From an uncultured Eubacteriales bacterium (GTDB lineage Bacteria > Bacillota > Clostridia > Oscillospirales > Oscillospiraceae): a stretch of 64,000 bases of DNA. Position 1 is the first letter of the stretch, and each line of letters opens with the position of its first letter. Positions 52,477 to 59,822 of the stretch are shown here, piece by piece. Position numbers and translations under genes: made by a program. The notes beneath the pieces were generated by a model. That model saw only the letters and a program-made list of their open reading frames with translations. It made no database searches and was not told where the DNA came from. The stretch covers positions 186,001 through 250,000 of the forward strand of contig UQQF01000001.1 in NCBI GenBank assembly GCA_900543085.1. Direction: 5' to 3'.

Positions 52477-52510
52477 AAAGCCTTGAAACATGCGTGTTTC
52501 AAGGCTTTTT
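52477..52510 (+). terminator. Terminator after tRNA-Val(GAC)
   Basis: AAAAGCCTTGAAACA / TGTTTCAAGGCTTTT stem, short loop, T-run TTTTTGTTTT. Confidence 0.88.
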
Positions 52511-52562
52511 GTTTTGCAAGGGCAGAGTTTTCCCGCTCACCGGCGGACTTTCAGGCAGTTTT

Positions 52563-52587
52563 AAGCGCGGGATGGTATCCCGCGCTT
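52563..52587. terminator. Terminator hairpin 3' of spoIIQ
   Basis: AAGCGCGGGAT/ATCCCGCGCTT perfect stem. The T-rich tail (TTTTGTTTT) is on the plus strand; the minus tail is TTAAAA, so efficiency for spoIIQ is uncertain. Confidence 0.6.
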
Positions 52588-52593
52588 TTGTTT

Positions 52594-53334
52594 TCAGTTC
52601 AGGTATGCGGACGGGTCTAGGCTCTCGCCGTCGGCGTACAGCTCATAGTGCAGGTGGCAGGCCATGGCGGACTCGCAGATCGCCGTCGTGCCGACCGAGC
52701 CTATGGTCTCGCCCGCCGTGACCGAGTCGCCTATCTCCACGGCGGGCGCAGCCGCCAGGTTGGAGTACACGGACTCATAGCCGCCGCCGTGGCTTATCAC
52801 AACGGTAGTGCCGTACAGCGGGTCGTCGTACACGTCGGTCACAGTCCCGTCGGCGCTGGCCATGACGTAGGCGCCCAGGTCGGCGTCTATGTCCACGCCG
52901 GTGTGCGTGCGCCAGTCGCCCATCGTGTCGTCATACACGAGCGTGTCCACGCTGTGCTGCCTTGCGATCGCGCCGTACACCGGCCACAGCCAGCTAGTGG
53001 GCGCGGCGTCCGCCGGCTCGGGAGTGGGCGTGGGAGCGACGGTAGGCTCGGGCGTAGGCTGCACCATAGGCGTCTCGCTGACCGTCTCAGGCGGCTGGGC
53101 TATGACGTCCTGGGCGTCGCCGTCGTCCTCGTCCCAGGCCTGCTTAGTCGGCGCCGGAGCGGTCACGGCGGGCCGGTAGTCGTCCATGGTCTCGTCCACA
53201 GCCCCTTCCCTGCTCAGCAGCGTCCACGCCGAAACGCCTATCACCGCGGCACACAGGAAAAGGACTATGTAGAAGCCCTTTCCGGCAAAGAATTTTTCCA
53301 GGGCGCTCTGTTGCGCGCCGTCCTTGTTTGCCAT
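52594..53334 (-). CDS. spoIIQ: SpoIIQ-like M23 endopeptidase
   Basis: 246 aa. One transmembrane helix (about residues 21-40), a Pro/Thr-rich linker (about 82-112) and a LytM/M23 domain. The zinc site is complete: H144 and D148 (THTGVD) and H227-L-H229 (CHLHYEL). Bacillus SpoIIQ lacks activity, while clostridial SpoIIQ keeps it; this protein fits the clostridial type. SpoIIQ forms the forespore half of the SpoIIIA channel, whose mother-cell half begins at position 1. Start 53334 follows GGAGGT. A sigma-F-type promoter precedes it. Confidence 0.85.
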   Translation of the reverse strand: MANKDGAQQSALEKFFAGKGFYIVLFLCAAVIGVSAWTLLSREGAVDETMDDYRPAVTAPAPTKQAWDEDDGDAQDVIAQPPETVSETPMVQPTPEPTVAPTPTPEPADAAPTSWLWPVYGAIARQHSVDTLVYDDTMGDWRTHTGVDIDADLGAYVMASADGTVTDVYDDPLYGTTVVISHGGGYESVYSNLAAAPAVEIGDSVTAGETIGSVGTTAICESAMACHLHYELYADGESLDPSAYLN

Positions 53335-53370
53335 TTCAGTACCTCCGTACATAATTTGTCTACGCAGCCT

Positions 53371-53399
53371 ATTATTGCCGCGCCGCCGGAGGCTTATAC
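53371..53399 (-). promoter_or_regulatory. Sigma-F (forespore) type promoter of spoIIQ
   Basis: Minus strand GTATA (53395-53399), 15-bp spacer, GGCAATAAT (53371-53379), matching the sigma-F consensus GYATA-N15-GGnnAnAnT. SpoIIQ is a known sigma-F target. Confidence 0.75.
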
Positions 53400-53443
53400 A
53401 CGCGGGTGAGATTATTTTTGAATGGTGATTCGGCCAAATTGTC

Positions 53444-53695
53444 TTGACACGCCGCCAAACATGCCTTGTGGAGGGCGAAATCACGAGCACGCCGGCGGTA
53501 GGATTTGAAGACCTGGAGCTGAGCGCCGACGGCGCGTGTTTAGAATCCGCGGCCAGAGTCAGTTTGTACAACGAGGCGGAGCCTCAGGACTCGTCGGTGG
53601 CGTTCAGGTGGACGTACGACATATACGTGAACAACAAGTACAACTCCTCCCGCGTCCTCGGCACGTCCCTGCCGATCGCCGTAAAGCCCCTATAA
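53444..53695 (+). CDS. Small orphan ORF, possibly a gene remnant
   Basis: 83 codons from the TTG at 53444 (a GTG at 53468 is also possible); neither has a ribosome site. The product (ELSADGACLESAARVSLYNEAEP, VAFRWTYDIYVNNKYNSSRVLGTS) looks like part of a beta-rich protein with normal GC-rich codon use, and a terminator follows 4 bp after the stop. This suggests a real 3' end whose 5' part has been lost, or a small gene with an unusual start. No family recognised. Confidence 0.4.
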   Translation: MTRRQTCLVEGEITSTPAVGFEDLELSADGACLESAARVSLYNEAEPQDSSVAFRWTYDIYVNNKYNSSRVLGTSLPIAVKPL

Positions 53696-53699
53696 GGCA

Positions 53700-53731
53700 G
53701 CAAAATCCCCGCCGTCCGGCGGGGATTTTGC
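53700..53731. terminator. Bidirectional terminator
   Basis: GCAAAATCCCCGCC/GGCGGGGATTTTGC perfect 14-bp stem with GTCC loop, between the orphan ORF and the convergent lipoprotein gene. Confidence 0.88.
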
Positions 53732-53749
53732 TTTGTGGCGGGAGACTTA

Positions 53750-54430
53750 TCAGAACTCCTCGACCAGCACGGGTTCGGCCTCGGCGTCGTCGGCGGCGTC
53801 GGGGTTGGAGCTTATTGCGAAGCGGTGCTCAACGCCGTCGGCGTCGGTGTAGCTGAAGCCGTAGCCAGGCTCGGTCTCCGGCCAGGTCAGGGTGATGACC
53901 ACGGTCTCGCCTTCGGCGATCACGTCCACGGTGTAGAGCGTCTCGCCCACGGTGTACTTGTCGCTGCTGTCGGTAGTAACCTCTCCGGTCGCCGGCGCGT
54001 CGCCGCTCCCGGCCGTATCGTCCGTATCCGTGGTACCAGAGGTATCGGTCGTCTCGGCGGTGTCGGCAGCGTCAGCAGTGTCAGACGTACCGGCGGTGTC
54101 GCCAGTGTCGGACGTATCACCGGACACATCGCCGCTCAGGTTGAAGAAGTTGAAGTTAGTTATGTCCTCACCCGCGGTGAAGACTATCTGCACGCCGTCT
54201 TCGTCAACGGCGTACTCAAAGTCGGCAGTCGTGCTGTCGTCGGCAGCGCCGATGGTAAACGCGCCGGCCTCGGTGGCCACGCCTCCAGCCGCGCTTGTAT
54301 CCTCTGTGGGCTCTACGGTCTCCTCAACCTCCTCGGTGGGAGTCGCGGTCTCGGCAGTATCGTCTTCTCCGCATGCCGTGAGCGCAAACAGCATCGTCAG
54401 TGCAAGCAGGATGGTCAGTGTGCGTTTCAT
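53750..54430 (-). CDS. Acidic lipoprotein with Thr/Asp-rich low-complexity region
   Basis: 226-aa predicted lipoprotein: signal KRTLTILLALTMLFALTAC. A Glu/Thr-rich linker is followed by a small conserved-looking stretch (VDEDGVQIVFTAGEDITNFNFFNL). A long T/D/A/G/S repeat (about 105-150, units like TSDT, TADAADT, TTDTSG) comes next. The C-terminal domain (KYTVGETLYTVDVIAEGETVVITLTWPETEPGYGFSYTD in parts) ends in an acidic tail. The repeat resembles an extracellular spacer. Family not recognised; function unknown. Confidence 0.75.
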   Translation of the reverse strand: MKRTLTILLALTMLFALTACGEDDTAETATPTEEVEETVEPTEDTSAAGGVATEAGAFTIGAADDSTTADFEYAVDEDGVQIVFTAGEDITNFNFFNLSGDVSGDTSDTGDTAGTSDTADAADTAETTDTSGTTDTDDTAGSGDAPATGEVTTDSSDKYTVGETLYTVDVIAEGETVVITLTWPETEPGYGFSYTDADGVEHRFAISSNPDAADDAEAEPVLVEEF

Positions 54431-54594
54431 CGTTCATTTCTCTCCTTGTATATAGATTGAGGGCTGTCACCCTCTTGCTATATTTATAATATACCGCCGC
54501 GGAGAGATATACTGCATTTTTATAAACTATCCATTAAAAGTTTGTTAATTAACTTAATTTGTGCCTATAATGCGGTATTTAGCTACTATTAAGT

Positions 54595-54632
54595 AAAAAT
54601 TCCCCGCGCGTCTTTACGGGCGCACGGGGAAT
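54595..54632 (-). terminator. Terminator after DUF47 gene
   Basis: Minus strand ATTCCCCGTGCG / CGCGCGGGGAAT stem, then TTTTTAC. Confidence 0.75.
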
Positions 54633-54644
54633 GCTTTGCATATT

Positions 54645-55268
54645 TCAGGTGTTGTCCATGATTACGCCTTCGACCACGTCGGCGACGTTCTCGCAGGCGT
54701 CGGCGCAGTTTTCGATGTACTTATAGACCTCGCGCCAGGCGATGATGTCTATGACCTCGGCGCCGGAACGGTGCAGGCTGGCCATGCAGCTTATGAAGCG
54801 GCGGTCGGCCTCCTCCTCCATGGTGTTGATGCGTATGATGTGATCCTTGAGGGTCTTGGAGCGCTTGAAATTCGGGAACTCGATGAGCATCTCCTTGACG
54901 CTCTCGCAGCAGTGGATGACGACCTTGGCCATCTCCACGGCGTCGGGGTGCATCTTGCGTATATTGTTGGTGTAGAGGCGTATCAGCACGTCCTCTATCT
55001 TGTCGGTCATGTTGTCGATGCAGTGGGACAGCTCTATGATGTCCTCGCGCTCAATGGGCGTTATGAACGCCTTGGCCAGCACGTCTATCATCTTGTGCTT
55101 GCACTCGTCCGCCGCGTGCTCCAGCTCGTGCATCTCGTCCAGGCGCGCGGGCAGGGCGTCCGGGTCGAAGTTGTCCATGACGTCCTCGAGCAGGTGCGCC
55201 GCCTTGCAGGCATAGTCCGCGCACTCGATGAAGTTGTTGAAGAAGAATTCGTCCTGCTTCTTAGACAT
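54645..55268 (-). CDS. DUF47/PhoU-like regulatory partner of phosphate transporter
   Basis: 207-aa all-helical protein of the DUF47 (PhoU-like) family. FFNNFIECADYACKAAHLLEDVM and HELEHAADECKHKMIDVLAKAFITPIEREDIIELSHCIDNMTDKIEDV are typical. It lies about 37 bp after pit, the usual partner arrangement, and is probably regulatory for phosphate uptake. Ends in a terminator. No direct evidence of metal-ligand Asp/Glu clusters was checked beyond the visible DxxD-like pairs. Confidence 0.9.
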   Translation of the reverse strand: MSKKQDEFFFNNFIECADYACKAAHLLEDVMDNFDPDALPARLDEMHELEHAADECKHKMIDVLAKAFITPIEREDIIELSHCIDNMTDKIEDVLIRLYTNNIRKMHPDAVEMAKVVIHCCESVKEMLIEFPNFKRSKTLKDHIIRINTMEEEADRRFISCMASLHRSGAEVIDIIAWREVYKYIENCADACENVADVVEGVIMDNT

Positions 55269-55305
55269 GTATCTTTACCCCTTTATAATTATATGTAAGC
55301 GCGCG

Positions 55306-56376
55306 TCAAACGCCCCAGAAGAAAATGAACGCCTTTGCAACCAGGAAGCTTATCAGGCCGCAGCCAGGGAACGTGAACACCCACGTGAGCACCATGTCCC
55401 GCACCACGCCGAAGTTGATGGCGCTTATGCGCTTGACGGCGCCGACGCCCATGATGGCGCTGGTCTTGGTGTGAGTGGTGGACACGGGGATTCCGAACAC
55501 GCTGGAGAGCAGCAGGCAGAACGCCGCGGAGAGGTCGGCGGAGAAGCCCTGGTATTTCTCCAGCTTGACCATGTCCATGCCGACGCTCTTTATGATCTTC
55601 TCGCCGCCCACGCTGGTGCCGAGTCCCATGACCAGCGAGCACAGCAGCATCAGCCAGACGGGTATGCTCATCGAGCCGACGTCGTTCTGGCCGTTGCAGA
55701 AGGCCAGGCCGAGGAACAGCACGCCGATGAACTTCTGTCCGTCCTGCGCGCCGTGCATGAAGCTCATGGCCGCCGCGCCGGCTATCTGCGCCCATTTGAA
55801 GAAGCCCTGGGTCTTGTACCTGTCTATGCGCCGGAAAACAAGCGTCACCAGCTTGCAGAACAGCCAGCCGCTGCCGAAGCCCAGTGCGAGGCTGAGCACC
55901 AGGCCGTAGAGAACCTTCGCCCACTCGTCAAAGTTTATGCCGCCAAAGCCGTTGTGGATGGCTATAGCCGCGCCAGTGAGTCCGGCGATAAGGCTGTGGC
56001 TCTCACTTGTGGGTATCCCCAGGAAACTGGCGCCCGTCGAGTACACGACGATCGAGAACAGCGCCGCGCACAACGCTATCAGCGCCTCCTGCGAATTGCC
56101 GCCGAAGTCGACCATGTTGCTTATCGTGAACGCGACGGAACTGTTGATGTGCGTCATTATAAAGACGCCCAGGAAATTGAAGATAGCGCTCATGAGAATA
56201 GCCGGACGCACGCCCATGCATCGCGTGCTGATGCACGTGGCAATCGCGTTGGGCGCGTCAGTCCAGCCATTCACGAAAATGACACCTATTGTAAGCAGAG
56301 TCGTTATTAGCAGAGCCGGGTCAGACCACATCTGCTGAACAAAATGCCCGAAGCTTACATCCAATTGTAAGAACAC
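55306..56376 (-). CDS. pit: Inorganic phosphate transporter, PiT family
   Basis: 356-aa cation-coupled phosphate transporter with about 10 helices. The duplicated family signatures are visible: GWTDAPNAIATCISTRCMGVR in the first half and HGAQDGQKFIGVLFLGL in the second, plus GIPTSESHSLIAGLTGA and GIPVSTTHTKTSAIMGVG. Start is a GTG at 56376 behind GGAGGGG. Cotranscribed with the DUF47 gene. Its promoter is overlapped by an array of TTnACA repeats like a Pho box, so induction under phosphate limitation is likely. Confidence 0.94.
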   Translation of the reverse strand: MFLQLDVSFGHFVQQMWSDPALLITTLLTIGVIFVNGWTDAPNAIATCISTRCMGVRPAILMSAIFNFLGVFIMTHINSSVAFTISNMVDFGGNSQEALIALCAALFSIVVYSTGASFLGIPTSESHSLIAGLTGAAIAIHNGFGGINFDEWAKVLYGLVLSLALGFGSGWLFCKLVTLVFRRIDRYKTQGFFKWAQIAGAAAMSFMHGAQDGQKFIGVLFLGLAFCNGQNDVGSMSIPVWLMLLCSLVMGLGTSVGGEKIIKSVGMDMVKLEKYQGFSADLSAAFCLLLSSVFGIPVSTTHTKTSAIMGVGAVKRISAINFGVVRDMVLTWVFTFPGCGLISFLVAKAFIFFWGV

Positions 56377-56403
56377 TCCCCTCCGCAGGCATAATACAAG
56401 CTA

Positions 56404-56433
56404 AGCTTACCGTAACATGGCGTCGTTTGTCAA
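56404..56433 (-). promoter_or_regulatory. Promoter of pit-DUF47
   Basis: Minus strand TTGACA (56428-56433), 18-bp spacer, TAAGCT (56404-56409). The -35 is also the last repeat of the Pho-box-like array. Confidence 0.6.
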
Positions 56434-56467
56434 TAGAAATGTTAATTTGACGTAAAAATAATGTAAA
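56428..56467 (-). promoter_or_regulatory. Four-repeat Pho-box-like array upstream of pit
   Basis: Minus strand TTTACA, TTTACG, TTAACA and TTGACA begin at 56467, 56456, 56445 and 56433, i.e. 11, 11 and 12 bp apart. This is the direct-repeat layout of PhoP boxes (TT(A/T/C)ACA with 11-bp period). Confidence 0.7.
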
Positions 56468-56489
56468 GTCGCGTCCGGCAGGGCACGAC

Positions 56490-56517
56490 AAAAAACCCCG
56501 GACAAAATGTCCGGGGT
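56490..56517 (-). terminator. Terminator after the four-tRNA operon
   Basis: Minus strand ACCCCGGACA/TGTCCGGGGT stem with 3-base loop, then TTTTT. Confidence 0.88.
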
Positions 56518-56520
56518 CTG

Positions 56521-56595
56521 TGGAGGCGCCATCCGGATTTGAACCGGAGAATCGGGGATTTGCAGTCCCCTGCCTTACCACTTGGCTATGGCGCC
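56521..56595 (-). tRNA. tRNA-Cys (anticodon GCA)
   Basis: Minus strand cloverleaf with acceptor GGCGCCA/TGGCGCC, anticodon stem GGGGA/TCCCC around CTGCAAA (GCA), T arm GTTCAAATC, encoded CCA. Confidence 0.95.
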
Positions 56596-56705
56596 GTCGT
56601 CGGTTTGTTTCTGCGGATTCCGATTTCCGCCTGTGTCGGGAGGCGAAAATCTGCATTCCGGGGTGTTAGCAAGATAGCCGCTTGCGCGGCTATCCAGCAA
56701 CATTC

Positions 56706-56781
56706 TGGAGCGGGCAACGAGATTCGAACTCGCTACCTCCACCTTGGCAAGGTGGCGCTCTGCCAAATGAGCTATGCCCGC
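56706..56781 (-). tRNA. tRNA-Gly (anticodon GCC)
   Basis: Minus strand cloverleaf with acceptor GCGGGCA/TGCCCGC, anticodon stem CCACC/GGTGG around TTGCCAA (GCC), T arm GTTCGAATC, encoded CCA. The 110 bp before tRNA-Cys hold only a small GATAGCCGC/GCGGCTATC stem. Confidence 0.95.
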
Positions 56782-56784
56782 ATA

Positions 56785-56860
<76 letters not shown>

Positions 56861-56889
56861 ATATTTGACCCTGCCGCGCGGGTAAATTG

Positions 56890-56966
56890 TGGTGGGAACA
56901 ACTGGACTCGAACCAGTGACCCCTTGCTTGTAAGGCAAGTGCTCTAACCGGCTGAGCTATGCTCCC
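56890..56966 (-). tRNA. tRNA-Val (anticodon UAC)
   Basis: Minus strand cloverleaf with acceptor GGGAGCA/TGTTCCC, anticodon stem CTTGC/GCAAG around CTTACAA (TAC), T arm GTTCGAGTC, encoded CCA. First tRNA of the operon; with tRNA-Val(GAC) at 52395 it covers the valine codons. Confidence 0.95.
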
Positions 56967-56983
56967 GGATAAGCGGCTTTGTC

Positions 56984-57012
56984 ATTATACGATACGACCC
57001 TTAGATTGTCAA
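56984..57012 (-). promoter_or_regulatory. Consensus sigma-A promoter of the tRNA operon
   Basis: Minus strand TTGACA (57007-57012), 17-bp spacer, TATAAT (56984-56989). Confidence 0.9.
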
Positions 57013-57080
57013 GGAGTTTTTAAAAATTTTTTCGAGAAATTTTCAAGGCTCCGGACAGCCTCTGAAATCAGGCCGACGGC

Positions 57081-57114
57081 CTCCCCGGAGCCGGCGCAGG
57101 CCGGCTCCGGGGAG
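57081..57114 (-). terminator. GC-rich hairpin after hslO
   Basis: Perfect 15-bp CTCCCCGGAGCCGGC stem with 4-base loop, 5 bp past the hslO stop. No T-run, so it may be only a 3' stability element. Confidence 0.55.
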
Positions 57115-57118
57115 TGTC

Positions 57119-57982
57119 TCAGATAAGCGCGAGCAGCTCCTCGGGCGTGAACCTGTAAATCCTGTCGCAGAACTGGCAGCTCACCTCGGCATCGTGTCCC
57201 TCCGCCGCCATGGAGCGAAGCTCCTCCTCGCCCACGCTGCGCAGCGCCTCAGCCACGCGCTCGCGCGAGCAGGCGCAGCGGTACTCGATGGGCGTGCGCT
57301 CCACCGTCTCGTGCTCCAGCCCGGCAAGCACCTGGTCGATGACGGTGTCGATGCCGTCCTCGTCCAGGACGGTCGTGAGCTGATCCATCATGAAGATGTT
57401 GTCCTCCAGCTTGGTTATAAGCTCCTCCGGCGCGCCGGGCATGAGCTGGACTATGAAGCCGCCCGCGGCCTTGATGCTCCTGTCCGTGTCGACCAGCACG
57501 CCCAGGCCGACGGCGGCGGGTATCTGCTCGCTCTCGACCATGTACTGCGCCAGGTCCTCGGCTATCTCGCCCGTCACAAGCTCCACGGAGCCGATGTAGG
57601 GTTCCTTGAGTCCCAGGTCGCGGCTGACCGTCAGCATGCCGTCGCGGCCTACCAGGCCGCCCACATCCAGCTTCCCGTCGCCCCTGGTGGGCAGGTCTGC
57701 CTGCGGGTTTGTGACGTAGCCGCGCACGTTGCCGCCGCTGTCGGAGACGGCTATGACGCTGCCTATGGCTCCGCCGCCGTTGACGCGGATGGTCAGGCTG
57801 GCGTCGTCCTCCTTCATCAGCTCGCCGAGCATGGACGCGCCGCAGAGCGTGCGTCCGAGCGCCGCGCTGGCCGTGGGGCTGAGCGCGTGAATCTCCCGCG
57901 CACGCTCCACGGCGGCGCGGGCGGTGACGGCGGATATCTTCACAAAGCCGTCGGTCGTGACGGCTCTCACGATTTCGTCCAT
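57119..57982 (-). CDS. hslO: Redox-regulated chaperone Hsp33
   Basis: Oxidation-activated holdase. The 287-aa product has the N-terminal domain (GRTLCGASMLGELMKEDDASLTIRVNGGGAIGSVIAV in parts; GYVTNPQADLP) and the C-terminal zinc-thiol switch CAC (about 237-239) and CQFC (about 270-273). Under oxidative stress these Cys form disulfides and release zinc, turning the chaperone on. It is the third gene of yerC-methyltransferase-hslO, starting only 2 bp after the previous stop. Confidence 0.96.
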   Translation of the reverse strand: MDEIVRAVTTDGFVKISAVTARAAVERAREIHALSPTASAALGRTLCGASMLGELMKEDDASLTIRVNGGGAIGSVIAVSDSGGNVRGYVTNPQADLPTRGDGKLDVGGLVGRDGMLTVSRDLGLKEPYIGSVELVTGEIAEDLAQYMVESEQIPAAVGLGVLVDTDRSIKAAGGFIVQLMPGAPEELITKLEDNIFMMDQLTTVLDEDGIDTVIDQVLAGLEHETVERTPIEYRCACSRERVAEALRSVGEEELRSMAAEGHDAEVSCQFCDRIYRFTPEELLALI

Positions 57983-57984
57983 AT

Positions 57985-58719
57985 TTATTCTCCTCTTACT
58001 GCTTCAATGAACACTCTGTCCGCGCCGGCCATGGGGCCGTCGGGGCGCGTGCGTATGTCCGTAAAGCCGTGCCCGGCAAGCAGCGCGGTCACGGCGTCCA
58101 GATCGTGGGCGTATTCGATGTGCTCCTCGTTGGCATGGCTGTACGTGTCGCCTTTTACCCGGGAAAAGATGTCCATGCCGTAGCGCAGAGCCTGCGCTTC
58201 CTCGTCAAACCTGCCGCGCCAGACGCAGAAGACGTCGTCCGTCTCGTCCACCGAGACGCTGCCGTCCATGCCGCGCAGAAACTCCGGCGTGCGCAGGTCA
58301 AACACCAGCACCCCGCCGGGGCGTATGAACAGCCTCAGCCGCCGGAAGCACTCGTCCAGCTCGTCCAGGGGCACGTAGCTGAGCGAATCCAGCGAGGAGT
58401 ACGCCGCGTCGACCGTGCCGTAGAGATCCAGCTCGCCCGCGCGCTGGCATATGAACAGCGGCATGGGAACCGCCGCGCCGTATGCCTTTTCTCTGGCGCA
58501 CATGAGCATCTCCTCGCTGCCGTCGGCGGCGATCATGTCATATCCGCGCCCGGACATCATCAGCGCGAGCGTCCCCGTGCCGCAGCACAAATCCAGCAGC
58601 AGCTTAAATTCCCCTTCCCTGCCGGCGAACACACGCTCATAGAAGTCGGCGTACTGTTCGTAGGGCACGTCGGGGGTCAGCGCGTCATACCAGGGGGCGA
58701 GGGCGTCGTAAGCGCTCAT
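57985..58719 (-). CDS. Class I SAM-dependent methyltransferase
   Basis: 244-aa methyltransferase with motif I LLLDLCCGTGTLALMMSGRG and the post-I acidic residue in MIAADGSEEML. The rest follows the Rossmann pattern, including DAAYSSLDSLSYVPLDELDECF (motif II/III area). Substrate unknown; close relatives in Clostridia carry this gene next to yerC and hslO. Its start overlaps the yerC stop by 4 bp (ATGA). Confidence 0.87.
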   Translation of the reverse strand: MSAYDALAPWYDALTPDVPYEQYADFYERVFAGREGEFKLLLDLCCGTGTLALMMSGRGYDMIAADGSEEMLMCAREKAYGAAVPMPLFICQRAGELDLYGTVDAAYSSLDSLSYVPLDELDECFRRLRLFIRPGGVLVFDLRTPEFLRGMDGSVSVDETDDVFCVWRGRFDEEAQALRYGMDIFSRVKGDTYSHANEEHIEYAHDLDAVTALLAGHGFTDIRTRPDGPMAGADRVFIEAVRGE

Positions 58720-59036
58720 TCCTCCTTCTTGTCCTCCGCCAGCTTACCGGCGGCGCGCAGCCGCTCAAAGGCCACCTCATAGCCGTCGGCGCCGTATTGC
58801 AGCGAGCGGTTCACGCGGGAGATGGTGGCGCTGGAGGCGCCGGTCTTCTCGAGTATCTCGTTATAAATCATGCCCTGACTCAGGTAGACAGCCACCTGAT
58901 AGCGCTGCTCCATGGCCTGCAGCTCGGTCACCGTGCACAGGTCGTCAAAGAAGCGCTTGCACTCCTCTACCGTCTCCAGCGTGAGTATGGCCTCGTACAT
59001 ATCGTCGCGCCTGGGCTTTTTATTCTGTTTATTCAT
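58716..59036 (-). CDS. YerC/YecD-type TrpR-related regulator
   Basis: 106-aa DNA-binding protein of the TrpR-like YerC/YecD group: LTVEECKRFFDDLCTVTELQAMEQRYQVAVYLSQGM in parts, and the helix-turn-helix TGASSATISRVNRSLQYGADGY. The target is unknown. AGGTG precedes the ATG. It is first in a three-gene unit with the methyltransferase and hslO. Confidence 0.9.
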   Translation of the reverse strand: MNKQNKKPRRDDMYEAILTLETVEECKRFFDDLCTVTELQAMEQRYQVAVYLSQGMIYNEILEKTGASSATISRVNRSLQYGADGYEVAFERLRAAGKLAEDKKEE

Positions 59037-59073
59037 TTCACACCTCGTTTTAAAGTATGATAACTACGATGAC

Positions 59074-59102
59074 ATTTTACACCTTTAGTGCGTAAAAGTA
59101 AA
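59074..59102 (-). promoter_or_regulatory. Promoter of yerC-methyltransferase-hslO
   Basis: Minus strand TTTACT (59097-59102), 17-bp spacer, TAAAAT (59074-59079). Confidence 0.55.
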
Positions 59103-59159
59103 GAGGGATTATGAGCATTTGACGAAAAGTTCATAATTGGGACATGTGTCATATTACTA

Positions 59160-59188
59160 TTGCCAATCGTGCTGATTTACGGTAAAAT
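59160..59188 (+). promoter_or_regulatory. Sigma-A promoter of nfeD
   Basis: TTGCCA (59160-59165), 17-bp spacer, TAAAAT (59183-59188). Confidence 0.7.
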
Positions 59189-59229
59189 GAAAAGGGTATA
59201 AAGCCTTCTTATTTTGAAAGGAGCGGCCT

Positions 59230-59679
59230 ATGCTTGATCTGATAATTCAAAACATGTCTATAGTCTGGCTGGTGCTCATGGTACTGCTGTTTATCATAGA
59301 AGCGGCCACGGCGGGGCTCACCGTCATCTGGTTCGCGCTGGGGGCGCTTGCCGCGCTCATAGCCGCGCTGTTCGGCGCGCAGATATGGCTTCAGGTGCTG
59401 TGGTTCCTGGTGGTCAGCATCGCCACGCTGTGGTTCACCCGCCCGCTCGCGCTCAAGTACCTGAACGGGCGCAGCGTTGCCACGAACGCCGACCGGGTCG
59501 TTGGCATGGAGGGCGTCGTGTGCGAGGACATCGACAACCTCGCCGGCACCGGCGCCGTAAAGCTCGACGGCAAGGAGTGGACTGCCCGCAGCGACTCCGG
59601 CGCCAATATTCCCAGCGGCTCCGTAGTCAAGGTGCGCCGCATAGAGGGCGTCAAGCTGATAGTGGACGCCGCCGGCTGA
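59230..59679 (+). CDS. NfeD family membrane protein
   Basis: 149-aa NfeD-like partner of SPFH proteins. Two or three N-terminal helices (about residues 8-70) are followed by an OB-fold domain (VVGMEGVVCEDIDNLAGTGAVKLDGKEWTARSD in parts; VKVRRIEGVKLIV). It is the short type without the serine-protease domain. AAAGGAG lies before the ATG. The SPFH gene follows about 140 bp later, the usual nfeD-floA-like arrangement. Confidence 0.88.
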   Translation: MLDLIIQNMSIVWLVLMVLLFIIEAATAGLTVIWFALGALAALIAALFGAQIWLQVLWFLVVSIATLWFTRPLALKYLNGRSVATNADRVVGMEGVVCEDIDNLAGTGAVKLDGKEWTARSDSGANIPSGSVVKVRRIEGVKLIVDAAG

Positions 59680-59680
59680 C

Positions 59681-59715
59681 AGCGCCGTTTCAAGGCTTCA
59701 AAACGGGGGCGTTTT
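59681..59715 (+). terminator. Weak terminator between nfeD and the SPFH gene
   Basis: GCGCCGTTT / AAACGGGGGCG-type imperfect stem followed by TTTTGTTTT. It could attenuate readthrough into the SPFH gene. Confidence 0.45.
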
Positions 59716-59822
59716 GTTTTGCAGCCGCGTGTATGACCGCATCTCCCAGGTATGGCGCACGCCTTTTTCGGGGGATGTATCAAGTATTCCAAGCCAATTC
59801 ACAATACAGGAGGAAAAAGACT

